A stretch of DNA of 64,000 nucleotides, taken from positions 1-64,000 of the forward strand of contig JALNQF010000111.1 in NCBI GenBank assembly GCA_028456385.1. The letters run 5' to 3'. Below are positions 1 through 11,849 of this stretch, piece by piece. The notes under the pieces were generated by a model that did not search any database, was not told where the DNA came from, and saw nothing but the letters and a program-made list of their open reading frames with translations. Numbering within the stretch: the stretch's first letter is position 1; every line of letters begins with the position of its first letter. The translations under genes were made by a program, and so were the position numbers. This stretch comes from Ophiosphaerella korrae (lineage: Eukaryota; Ascomycota; Dothideomycetes; Pleosporales; Phaeosphaeriaceae).

Positions 1-77
<77 letters not shown>
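1..77. repeat. 77-base poly-G run at window start
   Basis: An uninterrupted run of 77 G opens the window and changes abruptly into complex sequence. A pure G run this long is unexpected in a fungal genome. It is most simply a contig-end or sequencing artefact, though a real homopolymer is not excluded. Other long homopolymers occur in the window (17-28 T, 19 C), but none is close to this length. Confidence 0.9.
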
Positions 78-1505
78 CGATGTGGAGGTGAAGGCTGCGG
101 GGTAGTGTCAATTGGCGGCGATGTGGGATCGTGGGTCCTGGAGCGGACGGGTGTACGGAGCGAAGAAGGCGGTTTAGAGACAGTTTGGTCAGGAGGACGG
201 GTTACTAAGTCGCGGGCCTGTGTGATGCGGGGGCGTCGGCAGTCGGAATATGCCGGCGTGGAAGGGGTGGCGAACTGTCACGTGGGGGGTGGAGGGAAAT
301 GGGAAGTAGGGAATCAACAGTAGGATCAAGAGAAAGAAAGAGAAACAGGCGAGTGGCTACGGTTTTGTAGACCGGGTGGATGTGCCAGGCTACCGTCCAG
401 GCGTTGATGGGACCGTTGGGTTTGAGCTCTGGCCCCGCAGACGAGACAAAAGCTCTGCCGACAGGCGTCCACGCACCTGGACCAATCTCCGTCTTAAGTC
501 CCTCAGCTGCAGCAAATCGTGCGTCTGCAGGAGAGACTTCTGCGCCGAACATTCCCCAAAGGTCTTTGGTGGCTGTTAACTCGGAGCCTCTAGCGCGGCA
601 TTGTGCTGGAGGCAGTCGAGCACGCGGCAGGCTCCGTGGCACTGAGCCGGCGGGCGAATGACTCAATTCTCTGTCTATCTCCCTACCGTGGTATGTGAGC
701 CACACGGCCTGGACTCTCCTGCTTGGTGATTTTCAGCGCCCTGCTGAAGCCGGCGCCAACGGTACCGTGGTGAGGAGGCGCGGGCGGCTTGGCATGGGAC
801 GTGCCACACAGTATGTTCGTCCTTGAGCGAAAGCAGGAGGGAAGGCTGCAAAAGAGAATTCGAAAGAAAGAGAGAAGGGATGACGGACCGAAGGAAGACG
901 GACGAAGTCTCCATGGCAGGCTGGAGGCAGCACACCACGGCGAGGAGACTGCGATTTGGAGCTGGTGCTGGCAGCATGGGTCCTTATCGATAAGAGTCAC
1001 CTCCAACGGTCCGCTCCACTGGCGGGACTTTGACATTTGCCCATCGTCAAAGACACCTCCATCATTACAGCTCATCCGCGCTCATCTGCAGCGTCACTCA
1101 CACCCTATCAGCACAACACACTCACTTGCCTGCTTTCACCCCAGCCCTCGCCCCCCTCCCCCGCGGCCCAGCTCCCTGTGTTTGCACCTCCATTCACTCG
1201 CTCGCACACGCCCATGGCGCGGCCTTGATGGCATCAGGTCTTGAAAGTCGTTCCGACCCCCACCGCGACACTAGGTACGGATAACTCTCACGCTCGTTCT
1301 TCGCCACTGCGGTCGCTTTTGCAACCACACCCCGCCCCACGCACTCAACTGTTGTGGCTCTCAACCTCTCACTTCTCCCATCTCACTTTGCTGGTTCGGT
1401 ACAGGGCTGCAACACCCACCGCCGTGACCACAGCCCGACGCTCGCTTCGGTTGTCAATTTATCGCGCCTGCATCTATTCAGAATCAGACTCAGTATCAGA
1501 ATCTC
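78..1505. other. 5' flank of the HECT ligase gene, no gene recognised
   Basis: This stretch carries several overlapping short open frames on both strands (the longest, on the minus strand at 205-705, is 166 codons), but none resembles a family I know. The last 400 bases are pyrimidine-rich (CTC, CCC and CAC stretches), as is usual for fungal promoters and 5' leaders, and lead directly into the ATG at 1506. Confidence 0.5.
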
Positions 1506-4500
1506 ATGTCGTCCAGAGTGACTCGCTCAGCCGCGAGGCGATCAGCAGGCTCCGCAAACGAGAACGCGCCCAATACCACCATCCCACCACCTGCACTTCC
1601 CCCATCCCAGCCCGCCCGCTCGTCGCCCGCCTCCACTCGCAAGAGGAAGCCACTTCAGCGTAACTCCAGCTCAGAGCAATTGCCCGAGCCGCCAGACGCA
1701 GCGTCCGCCCGCGGCGGCCGTGCTAAGCGCACCAAGGTCCATCCCCAAGACCCGCCTACGCGCTCTAAGAAGGCCAAAGGCAAGGCCGCCATGTCTTCAG
1801 CTGAGTCTGTGCCACTCCTTGCATTGCCCCGCCATCAACTAACAGTGGAAAGCCAACCCACGGACCCTGGGGACGACAAGACAAGCACGCCCCAGCCCTC
1901 ATCATCGCGCCGAAAAGGTGCCCACATCTCTTACGGCGGTGACAGCTCAAGACGACAGCCAAAGTCTTCAAGCACTCCAAACGATGCGAACGCACCTTCC
2001 ACATCACGGCGAAGCTCACGCAAGCCAACCAAGGTAGACCAAGACGCAGTCATGGATGATGCACCTGAACACAAACCCGATGACGAGGCGCAGCCTCCTG
2101 GCGAGGAAACCACCAGCGATGACGATAATGGCGACAGTCGGCCCGCTCCTTACGATGAGGACGAAGATGACGACGACGAAGACGATGATGATGATCCTTT
2201 CATGTCGGGCTTCTTAGGTCGCCACCCTCATGGTCTCTCAGCCCTGCGACACCTCACAGGCATGATGTCAGGTACTACACAGCGTCTACGAGGCATACTT
2301 GAGCAATTAAAATCGCCAGACATGTCCATGCAGCTGATCGCCCTGCAAGAGTTATCGGAAGTGTTGCTCATCTCTACGGAGGACAATCTGGCAGGCCATT
2401 TCTCGCCCGACGCCTACGTCAAGGAATTAGTTAAGCTGATGCAGCCTAATGAGTTCACTGGCGAGGAGAACCCTGAAACCATGCTGCTCGCTTGTCGCTG
2501 TTTAGCAAATCTAATGGAGGCCTTACCAGCTGCAACCGCGAACGTCGTGTATGGCGGTGCGGTGCCCGTACTTTGCTCTAAACTACTCGAGATTGGCTTC
2601 ATCGATCTAGCTGAGCAATCTCTGAGCACACTTGAAAAGATATCTGTCGAGTTTCCTTCCTCAATCGTGCGCGAAGGTGGGTTGACCGCATGCTTGACCT
2701 ATCTCGATTTCTTCGCAACAAGCACCCAACGCACAGCAGTCACAACTGCAGCCAATTGTTGTCGCAACATTCCCGAGGACTCTTTTCCAACTGTCCGAGA
2801 TGTCATGCCCGTACTTGAGAATATTTTGAACAACAACAATGATCCCAAGGTTGTAGAGCAAGGCTGCATTTGTGTCTCTCGCATCGTCCAGAGCTTTCGG
2901 CATCATGAGAGTAAACTTGAAGAGCTTGTCAGCACAGGACTCCTAAAGGCGATCCTGCGGCTGCTGCTTCCTGGTACCACTAATCTGATCGGGCCTAATA
3001 TCCATACAATGTTCCTTCAAGTGCTTGCATACACTGCAAAAGCTAGCCCAACCCTCTCGGCTGAGCTTTTCAAGATGAATGTTGTCGACACGTTGTACCA
3101 GATTCTGACAGGCGTCTCGCCCCCTAGTGGCACTGAGGATGTTGCAGCGAAGATCGATCCTGTGATCATCATGCAAGCCCTTATTCACCGTCCTAAAGAC
3201 CAGGTTTACGAGACGCTCAACGTCATATGCGAGCTTCTTCCTGATGTACAAAAGGACGGGCTGTTGTATCTCGATGATCTCTTCGATGCCGGGTATCCAG
3301 GTAGCAATCGCCAGCCCTTGCCCACGCAGAACAAAAAAGCCTTCAACGACAAGCGTGTAGAACTACTCGAGGGTTGTAAGCAGGAGGTTAAGCATTTCGC
3401 CGTCGTACTGCTCCCTACTTTGACCGATGCCTACTCGAGCACTGTGAATATTGGCATTCGAGAAAAAGTTCTCACTGCTCAACTCAAAATGCTTTCAAAC
3501 CTCGATACCAATATCTTAGAGGAAGCGCTGCGTTCAGTCCCGTATGCTTCATATCTGGCGTCGATATTTTCGCAACACGATCACCCCACTTTGGTCACGT
3601 GTGCGTTGCAGGCGGCTGAGTTGTTGCTCAAGCGCCTAGAATCAATCTACCGGTACCAGTTCTATCGTGAAGGTGTCTTTTCAGAAATCGCACAACTTGC
3701 AAATCGACCATGCAAAGCTCTAGAAGTGCGAACAAAGGAACCAGTGTCGACTACGGGCATTGGAAATGCACATTCTGAAGCGACCACAAGTTTGTCTGGA
3801 GACCGTGAAATAGGGCAAGAGCCCAACCAGGATGTTGAAATTGAAATGCACTCTGGAGACGATGAGGACGATGATGACGATGATGATGATGATGCGCATA
3901 ATGAGAACAGTGACGGCCGGGATGACGATGATGATTCTGATTCCTCATCGTCGTCGAGTCGTCCGGCCCCTCAATCGGCACACAATGCCCAAGATGTTAT
4001 CACGCTTCGAGCCAGCAAGTTCATTGAGGCACATGAGAAAGACAGTAACAAGGCAGTGAGGGATAAAGCATCGGCAGTATTGGACAACCTTAAGCTACTT
4101 GCTAAGGAGATCCGAAATTGTATGCGAGAGGCACCCCTGGGTGGATGCATGGACCTGTTCACAAGGCTTGCTACATACTTCGAAGGCGATGCACTCGAGA
4201 GCATCACAAGCTACGAGTTAAAGGCTTCGCAGATTGTTGATGTTCTATTAGAAGTGTTTTCTCTTCCAACTCCAGTCAATAGCGTGGATCCCCGTTCGGT
4301 ATTCTTGGAGGTCTTCATGGGTGGCAATAGTCAGACGAAGGTCAAGACTGCTAACAGCACATCTCCGGCTACCCCATTCAGTGTATTGGTCAACAAGCTG
4401 CAGGATCTTCTGAGTAGATCGGAACACTTCGAAGTCTTCACTGTCCACCAACACGCATCCGACGATGATGGTGGCAGCGCCGCCTCTATGCTGGCCAAGC

Positions 4501-7186
4501 AATTGAGGCTAAAGCTTGAGGCTGATGACGACTCTGACATTCCCCAGTCTTACCGGACCATCATGGTCTCCATTCATGCTATTGCTACTTTCAAGGCGTT
4601 AGATGATTACTTGCGACCTCGCATTAGTGCTGCAGAGCGACCTCGCAGTACGCGGACACGCGATCAGTTTGTAGCATATGCGCAAGCTCTTGCTGAAGGT
4701 CGTGCCCCACCACCTCCTCACACCCCTACCGAATCTACCAGCCGGTCTTCCAAGAAGACATCAAAGTCGAAAATTAGTCCAGGTGATACTGCCCAAGCAG
4801 GCCCCAGCTCAGGCACGCGCGATAAAACCCGACGAACTAGCAGACGTCAGCAAAATCAGCAGCCTCCACCTCCGCCGCCCCCAGTCGTGCCTCGCTCCGA
4901 TAATAGTCAAGACCCAGTGGAGTGTGCTGACGAGGAACGCTTATCTGAGCAAGACTCTTTAGACGACACAAGCGCCCTAAATGCGATAGTAGACGACCTA
5001 GAAGATGAACTCGATGAGGATATTCCAGATCCTTCAGCTGTCAGTGTTGAAGTCGCACCAAGTGGAAAAACCACCGCTCGCAAGGAGGATGGCACACGAA
5101 TATCGACTCCTGTCCAGGGTACACCAATTTCTAAACCCCCTTCAGAGACTCGTACACCTGCATCGCGCTTATCCGCTTTGCTCCAGGATTCTGCGTTACA
5201 ACGGAGTACTGCAAGTGCGTTGTCATACGCTGCTGCTATTCAGTCAACACCACAAGATTGGCATATTGAATTCAGTGTGAATGGCCAGCCAATATCAAAT
5301 GAGACAACCATCTACCGTGCAGTACATTTTGGCTCAGCACAACAACCACAAAATGCGCATCGAACTGTGTGGAATACCGCTCACACTATCAAGTTCAAGC
5401 GTGTCCAAGGTGCTTCGCCTGCAGACTCAAGCTCGCTCACTCCTCCACCAGAGTCTTCATCTGAGGCATCTGGGATGCCAGCATCACTAGATTCACATCC
5501 CGTAACTTCAGGTATTCTTCGCCTACTCAGCACCCTTCACAGCTTGAATGCCCATCTCGATGACATTCTATCAGATAACAAAGAGCAAATCAAGCACAAC
5601 GCGGAGCCGCTTTCTCAGTTCGTGAACACAAAATTGACCGCCAAGCTCAATCGCCAATTGGAGGAACCACTGATAGTCGCGAGCAATTGTCTGCCAACCT
5701 GGAGTGAGGATCTGGCTCGACTCTATCCCTTCTTATTTCCGTTCGAGACCCGACACTTGTTCCTTCAGTCCACCTCATTCGGCTATTCCCGATCCATGAC
5801 GCGATGGCAAAACGCTCAGCCTGCAACCGACTCAAGGCGCGACCGTCACCGTGACGAACGCCCATTCCTTGGTCGACTCCAGCGCCAGAAAGTGCGCATC
5901 TCTCGCGCACGAATCTTGGAGTCAGCAATGAAAGTGATGCTAATATATGGACACGCGCCCAGTGTATTGGAGGTCGAGTATTTTGATGAGGTTGGTACAG
6001 GCTTAGGCCCTACACTCGAGTTCTACTCTGCTGTGTCTCGCGAATTTTCCAAGAAGATGCTCAAATTGTGGAGGGAGAACGAGTCTGCTGATGATGGAGA
6101 ATATGCTTTCGGTAAGCGTGGGCTCTACCCTGCACCTATGAGCGCAGATGAAGCCGCATCTGAGAATGGTGAGAAGCGGCTGGAGCTCTTCAAGTTTCTC
6201 GGCAAGTTCGTCGCTCGATCGATGATGGACTCTCGAATCATTGACATATCCTTCAACCCAACGTTCTTCCGCATTGGCGATGGCGACTCTACGGTCATCC
6301 CGTCTCTAGGCGCAATCAAATCAGTGGACCAGGACCTAGCAAAATCACTGAGTTTGTTGAAACAGTTCGCAGATGCGAAGAAGCAGGTCGACGAAGATAG
6401 CAGCTTATCTGCAGCACAAAAGGCCGACGCCTTACAAAAGATTGTGATTCATGACTCGCATGTCGAGGATCTCGCATTGGACTTCACTCTCCCTGGTTAC
6501 AGCACGATTGAACTTATCCCTAACGGCGCCAATACATCCGTAACAATCGAAAACGTCGACAAATACGTCGACAAAGTCCTCGAGTTCACCCTCGGCTCAG
6601 GAGTCCAGCGTCAAGCCGACGCATTCAGAGCCGGCTTCTCCGAAGTCTTCCCTTACTCCGCCATGAAAGCCTTCACGCCCGACGAACTAGTAATGCTCTT
6701 CGGCCGCAACGACGAAGACTGGTCCCTCGAAAGTACGCACATTCCTACCCCCCATACAAACCCCGCTAACCCACCCGCAGCCCTCATGGACTCCATCAAA
6801 GCCGACCACGGCTACAACCTGGACAGCAAAAGCGTCCGCAACCTCCTCCAAACCATGAGCGAATTCGACCCCCAGCAGCGCCGCGACTTCCTCCAGTTCA
6901 TCACCGGCAGCCCCAAATTGCCCATTGGCGGTACGTTGCTGATCCCTCCCCTTCTCTCTGCTTATTTCCCGCTAACATATGTATCATAGGCTTCAAAAAT
7001 CTCACCCCCATGTTCACCGTCGTTTGCAAACCTAGCGAACCACCGTTTACCTCGGACGACTATCTGCCCTCCGTCATGACGTGTGTCAATTACCTCAAGA
7101 TGCCCGATTATAGCAGTGTGGCGGTGCTCAAGCAGAAATTAGGTCTGGCGATTATGGAGGGGCAGGGCGCGTTTCATCTTTCGTAG
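1506..7186 (+). CDS. UFD4: HECT E3 ubiquitin ligase, Ufd4/TRIP12 family
   Basis: Predicted to ligate ubiquitin to proteins in the ubiquitin-fusion-degradation pathway. The frame from 1506 is open to 6989 with two introns near the 3' end, 6733-6780 (48 bases, in frame) and 6931-6989. Removing the first restores the family motif DWSLETLMDSIKADHGY; removing the second continues into a final exon ending in TAG at 7186. The protein is 1857 residues. The N-terminus is Ser/Pro/Lys-rich and disordered, with acidic runs near 215-230 and 783-800. ARM/HEAT-like helices fill about 250-760. The HECT domain spans about 1462-1857, and the catalytic cysteine is Cys1824 in the motif MTCVNYLKMPDYSS, coded in the last exon. 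Yeast Ufd4 is shorter; extra length in the disordered parts is common in filamentous fungi. No WWE domain was noticed, which fits Ufd4 better than animal TRIP12. Confidence 0.93.
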
Positions 7187-7203
7187 TTTTTTTTTTTTTT
7201 TTT
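7187..7203 (+). repeat. T17 run directly after the HECT stop codon
   Basis: Seventeen T follow the TAG stop directly, in the presumed 3' UTR. It is a simple homopolymer and no function is claimed. Confidence 0.85.
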
Positions 7204-7307
7204 GAGGGGTGGGGAGAAAAGAATGGGATAGCATTTTATGTTGTGCGTTTTATCATTTATATTGGTGGAGGGGAGGGGGGAGGATGATAGATTGCATGGT
7301 GGCGTTT

Positions 7308-7710
7308 AGGGGGGTAGGTAGGTAGGTAAGTAGTTAATTTGCGGGTATTTTATGAGGTTATGGTGTGTTTTTGTGTGAGTGGGTGAAGGTGGGAGTTTGT
7401 AAGGCTGATGTGATGGGGTAAACGATATCTGTGGTTGCAAGGTTTTGTTATTGGGGAGGGTTTCGATGGAGTAGAAAATTTGATATTAAGAGTTCAACGT
7501 TATAAGATTACAATTTCAACCTATCAATATTTTTGTATGGGCTTTCAAGATACTTTGCAATGCATCGGTGCATCAAACGTAGTATGTATGCATATTATCT
7601 CCAGAATGTGTATTGTAAAGCCAGGTTTTCAGTTCGACTGCCGCTCTCGCACCCAACTGGATCTTCGCCCAAGACTATCCGTCCAATATGCACACGCATA
7701 CTTTGTACGA
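7308..7710 (+). repeat. Direct repeat, copy A (3' flank of HECT gene)
   Basis: This segment aligns by eye with 35946-36325 in the same orientation. Matching blocks in the same order include a GGGGGGTAGG start, TATTTTAYGAGGYTRTGG followed by TGTGTTTTT, AAGAGTTCRACGTT, CAACCTATCAATATTTTT, and AGGTTTTCARTTCG, up to the ACACGCA block. The copies differ by substitutions and small indels throughout, so the duplication is old. Confidence 0.75.
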
Positions 7711-8769
7711 AAGAACCGTTCTTTCTCACTCTAGTAATGCCCATCCCTGGGCCACGCAAATCCCACCGTACCGCAAGAAATAAAGGGTACTTCGACTTTG
7801 ACAGACTATATTTCTGTACACGCTTTGTTACTCTGCTAGTGTTATACGTAGGCTGTATCTTGTAGCCTCTTTAGCAAACGTAAAGGACCTCTCTATACAA
7901 AATTTTCATTGTCGTTGTCGCACACGCGCTGATCCGTAGAGACCCTGTTTTTAAGTAACGAATAATGCCATCACTTTAGGTAGACTCTCTCAAGCTCTAC
8001 TGTACTCTTATACTCGTGAATGAACTTGTATCAGCCTAAGAACCCTTTAGCAAGGATATGAAGTTAATCCCAGCCCTTCATTCGGCGTAGCGCTCAAATT
8101 CATGCGCGGTCCAACGCACGATTTATGTCTACCTTGATAGCTTCCGTGATATAGCTATACCACCATCGCGTCGCCCTCAAGCTCCCTAGACTCATCGCCG
8201 TTAGTACCGCCGCCGACCGAAAAAATGTGCCCAAGCTTCCTCATATTTCCTGGCACGGTGAGTTTTCCGCGACCCAGGGACGGGCATTAGATAATTTATC
8301 CAAATATGGCAGTCTTTTCACCAATACATATATCTCTCTTGTAATAATAAGTACTTAACTTCTATTAAGGATTTTAACTATTACAAAGAATAGTACTGTT
8401 ACAAATAACCATCCTAGTCAAACAAGCACACCCGAGCTCGAGCCAACCAGCCCAACGTACGAATACCAGAAACTTGATTGGGATGACGCAACCGAACACA
8501 ACCTGAACACGTCACAGGGCTAGTGGGTTAGCGGTTGTTAACCCACTAATCCACGCAGTATATAGGCACTCTGAAAATGCGTAGTTAGAAAACTCGTAGT
8601 CAAGCTCAGCTCTACCCAAGCCTAGTACATTACTTGCAACAGTGATCTTCGCACACCGTGATATCCGCCGGCAAGTCCGCTTACCTACCACCCAACCCAC
8701 TCCCGTCTCCACACACCTTTGTCGCCGTTGCATCGACAACCCCAGGGGTCACTCTTGGACTAGCCAAGG

Positions 8770-9050
8770 GGTCTGTCACCGCGAGCCCTTAGAAGTACTA
8801 TAGTTATCTAGTATAGCTATATACTTTAGTAATACCTTCTGATTCTGAGAGTAGTATCTAATTATCTTAGTATAACTTATAGATTAAATATATTATCTAG
8901 TATATATGTCCATAAGTTATAGTATTATAATTAAGTCTAACTATATAGGCTTTATATATTAGGAGTTTTAAAATAAGTTATATAGTATATATAGTTACTA
9001 TACTTAAACTATTATCTAGTTTACTAGCGAGTTTGCTTTTTGAGCTAGCA
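8770..9050. repeat. AT-rich RIP-like island
   Basis: This is about 280 bases of TA-dominated sequence (TATAG, CTAGTATA and ATTATCTAG words) beside a normal-composition HET gene. TpA excess with CpA depletion is the usual residue of repeat-induced point mutation. No surviving coding frame of a transposon is visible, so the source element cannot be named. Confidence 0.5.
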
Positions 9051-9239
9051 TACAGGTAGATCCTAGCTCTTGAGCGTGGACTGTCGCAGCGCTCCCGCTG
9101 CGGACGCCTGGTGTGGTATCGCCGCTGTGGTCGGCAGACTTGAAAGAAGAAAACTGGCGTGAACTAGCAAAGTAACTGCTAACTGTAGTAAGATAGTATA
9201 GTATCAGGTAAAGTATGTATACTGTTGAGTGATAATTAT

Positions 9240-11849
9240 CTATAGAACCCCTGGGGCCCATATGGGCCAGTACTTACCCCCGTAACCCCATGCATATGTC
9301 ATGTGACGGTCGGGACTTCGTAGCTTACTGAGGCCATCTTCGTACAGCGCTCTGATCGTTGCCAATGCTTTCATATGCCCATTTTTGATCGCCAGTTCCA
9401 TGGGGTCTCGATTCATGTAGTCTTTCGACTTGACGGTAGCCAGGCCTGTGTGAGCAAGAATCTGGATAATAGACGAATGGCCGTTTTCTGCTGCCTCGCA
9501 TAGGGCGAGCTGTTCGAAATTTATGCCTGTGGGGTTTCTGCGCATCCCAACCCTAGTCAACAACATTCTGACTATTGTCTCATCACCCTTTTTTGCAGCG
9601 TGAACGAGTGGTGTCCTTCCACAGTTATCTTGCGAAAACAAATCAACCTCAACAACCCCAAGCAGTGACCTGACTACATGCGCGTGTCCAAACCCAGCTG
9701 CAAGTGACAGTGGAGTTTGACCAAAATTGTCCTTCGACTCTAGGTTGATATCTTTTGAGCGAAGAAGCTCCTCCACTACTGTTCTATGACCTTCTCTAGC
9801 TGCTAGAGACAACGGTGTCTGATCTGTAATGTCCCTTGAAAGTACATCGACTTTTCCAGTCCTAAGAAGGAGCCGAACTATAACCCAATGCCCCCTGGCG
9901 GAAGCGATAGCCAAAGGCGTTCGACCATACTCGAACTTCTCATCGAGATTGATATTAGGCTTGTCAAGCAGCAATTTGACAACAGCTGTATGTCCTTGTT
10001 CTGCCGCCCAACAGAGGGGTTTAACTTTGTCTGTGTCCCAGAAGGGGGAATTAAGATGTACATGATCTGTCTCGAGTGACCTCTTGATCATAGTCTCACA
10101 ACGAAAGTACTCTGTCCACCAAGATAAAGTTTCTTCGCCAAAGTCTCTTGACCAAGGGTTTACTTCGCGGAAAAGAAGTTTCCATATTTTATCTGGTAGG
10201 TTCTGAGCTGTTACCCTGAAATTTTCGATGTCCGGTTTCCAATAGTCCAGCAAAAATGCGAATAACCTATGATTGCGTTGATATGCTGTCCAACCTAGCA
10301 GATTCTGTCCTTCATGGTACACCGAATCTAGGTATCCACCGCATAACCCAAGAAGTAGCTTTGATATGCTGTCATGGCCATTCTGAACAGCCCACCATAA
10401 CGGTGTTTGCGAGCTTTGACTGATTGAAAGTGGCCTGGCCAGCCTTATGCCCAAGAATTTGTTCGCTAACTGTCTATTCATGTCCCATGCCCAATCATCA
10501 TCGGGCAGCTGCTTGTTAGGAGTTCTTGAAGTCAACAACTTAGTGACAAGGCTCCGATGACCGCTGACTGCTGCTGTCCACAATAAACTCCAGCCAAGCC
10601 TATCTTTCAACTCTATATCGACCTTTCCCGTGTCGAAGAGTTGGCTCGCTATGGCCGGGTGTTTACTCTGAAGTGCGCAGCTTAGCGCTGTGCCATAACC
10701 TTCGCTCTCGTAGTTTAGATTAATCTTCTCAGTATTGAGCAGCTGCGTGATGATATTTTCGTCCCCATATTTCGCTGCTCCCACAAACATTTCATTGCTT
10801 GCATTCTCTAAGTTCTGTAGGAAATTGGCCATAGTCCAATCAAGCAAGCGAGCAGATGAGCAAACGCCACTTCTGCCATGGCCAATGAAGAACGCGATCG
10901 TGGACTGAATAACTTGCCACTCTGACATTGTATAGTCTGGAATGAGCATGCTAGAATTGTATCTGTCGGATGCAATTCCAAGCAAGGCATAAACGTTGTC
11001 TCTTGGGTCGGATGCTTTGCTTCTTCTGAATTTGAGAAGCAGCGTAAAGAGATCCTGGTTCTGTGCCCACCAAGAATGCTTTCTCATGGGGCCGGGCATG
11101 ATGTCTAGGATAGCTTGGCGGTGTTCATCTAGCTTGATGTCAAGCAAAGAGGGAGCAAGAGCGAATATTCGACATGAGACTGACTTCGTTCCACAAATCA
11201 CCCTCGCGGCTCGTGCGTTAGCAACTTCTTGTATAATCCAAACTCTCTCGAACCAGGGCCGGCCTAGAAGATCCGAGAGACCTTCCTTTTGCAAAGAGTT
11301 GACGTTTTTCCGTCTAGCCTGTAACATTGGCGATTTTACCGAGGACCAAATGCCGAGCCATCGGCTGTCTGTATTAGACCAATCAGCATAAGCATGCTGG
11401 GTTAATTCCTTGTCAACCTGTTCTATATGGTCCATTGTTAGGTCGGTCTTGAGAGTAGCTTTTCCTAGCCAGATGAGAACTTGTTCCGCCTTCTTGTAAA
11501 TCTGGTTCATCTGCATTACTTGATGTCCTCGTTCTTTGTCATTGCTTTGATCAATGCAAAGGGCATCTACCCAGAGGATCCGATCTTTTTCTGAATGGCG
11601 AAGAGTGCGCAAGGCCAGATGCAGATTTTCCGTAACTGGCATGTAAGCACTGTTAATTACAATTGCATGGGATCGGCTGGATCTTCCCCATGTGTACGAT
11701 AAGGCTTCGTAATCTATTATTCCGTCTGGATCATCCAACCAGGCATCGAAGATCCGGCAATGAACTATTTCGCAGTTTCCTCTGAAGAGTTGGATGAGGC
11801 GAATAGAGCGTCTCTCTAGGCTGATCGGTTGGTACTCAAATCGAGACAT
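9240..11849 (-). CDS. HET domain protein with C-terminal ankyrin repeats
   Basis: Predicted heterokaryon-incompatibility-type protein of 869 residues, single exon. The HET domain covers about 25-180 and shows the family blocks YEALSYTWG, ITENL-like PVTENLHLAL, ILWVDALCIDQSN and IWLG. From about 370 to the end run ankyrin repeats of the GRTPLxxAAxxGH type (for example QTPLSLAAREGHRTVVEELL), consistent with a HET effector fused to a protein-binding sensor. I chose the ATG at 11849 because the residues after it align with the start of the second HET protein at 39861; the same frame also has ATGs upstream at 11891 and 11861. HET proteins trigger cell death when incompatible strains fuse, but whether this one does is unknown. 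No introns or internal stops are seen. Confidence 0.88.
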   Translation of the reverse strand: MSRFEYQPISLERRSIRLIQLFRGNCEIVHCRIFDAWLDDPDGIIDYEALSYTWGRSSRSHAIVINSAYMPVTENLHLALRTLRHSEKDRILWVDALCIDQSNDKERGHQVMQMNQIYKKAEQVLIWLGKATLKTDLTMDHIEQVDKELTQHAYADWSNTDSRWLGIWSSVKSPMLQARRKNVNSLQKEGLSDLLGRPWFERVWIIQEVANARAARVICGTKSVSCRIFALAPSLLDIKLDEHRQAILDIMPGPMRKHSWWAQNQDLFTLLLKFRRSKASDPRDNVYALLGIASDRYNSSMLIPDYTMSEWQVIQSTIAFFIGHGRSGVCSSARLLDWTMANFLQNLENASNEMFVGAAKYGDENIITQLLNTEKINLNYESEGYGTALSCALQSKHPAIASQLFDTGKVDIELKDRLGWSLLWTAAVSGHRSLVTKLLTSRTPNKQLPDDDWAWDMNRQLANKFLGIRLARPLSISQSSQTPLWWAVQNGHDSISKLLLGLCGGYLDSVYHEGQNLLGWTAYQRNHRLFAFLLDYWKPDIENFRVTAQNLPDKIWKLLFREVNPWSRDFGEETLSWWTEYFRCETMIKRSLETDHVHLNSPFWDTDKVKPLCWAAEQGHTAVVKLLLDKPNINLDEKFEYGRTPLAIASARGHWVIVRLLLRTGKVDVLSRDITDQTPLSLAAREGHRTVVEELLRSKDINLESKDNFGQTPLSLAAGFGHAHVVRSLLGVVEVDLFSQDNCGRTPLVHAAKKGDETIVRMLLTRVGMRRNPTGINFEQLALCEAAENGHSSIIQILAHTGLATVKSKDYMNRDPMELAIKNGHMKALATIRALYEDGLSKLRSPDRHMTYAWGYGGKYWPIWAPGVL

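Larger units (their letters stand above)
7204..9239. other. Gene-poor 3' flank and AT-rich stretch
   Basis: No credible gene is seen. The first 500 bases are G/T-rich and hold copy A of a direct repeat described separately. From about 8770 to 9050 the sequence becomes strongly TA-rich, with many TATAGTA/CTATA words and almost no CpA or CpG, as expected of RIP-mutated or otherwise decayed repeat DNA. A perfect 10-base inverted repeat (8521-8530 and 8539-8548, 8-base loop) may be a transposon end. Confidence 0.5.

Noticed and set aside
205..705. 166-codon open frame on the minus strand upstream of the HECT gene
   Set aside because: Proline/arginine-rich translation without any family pattern; such frames arise by chance in GC-rich promoter DNA.
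6733..6780. Treating the in-frame 48 bases in the HECT gene as coding
   Set aside because: GT...AG ends and, after removal, a restored conserved DWSLETLMDSIKADHGY motif show it is an intron.
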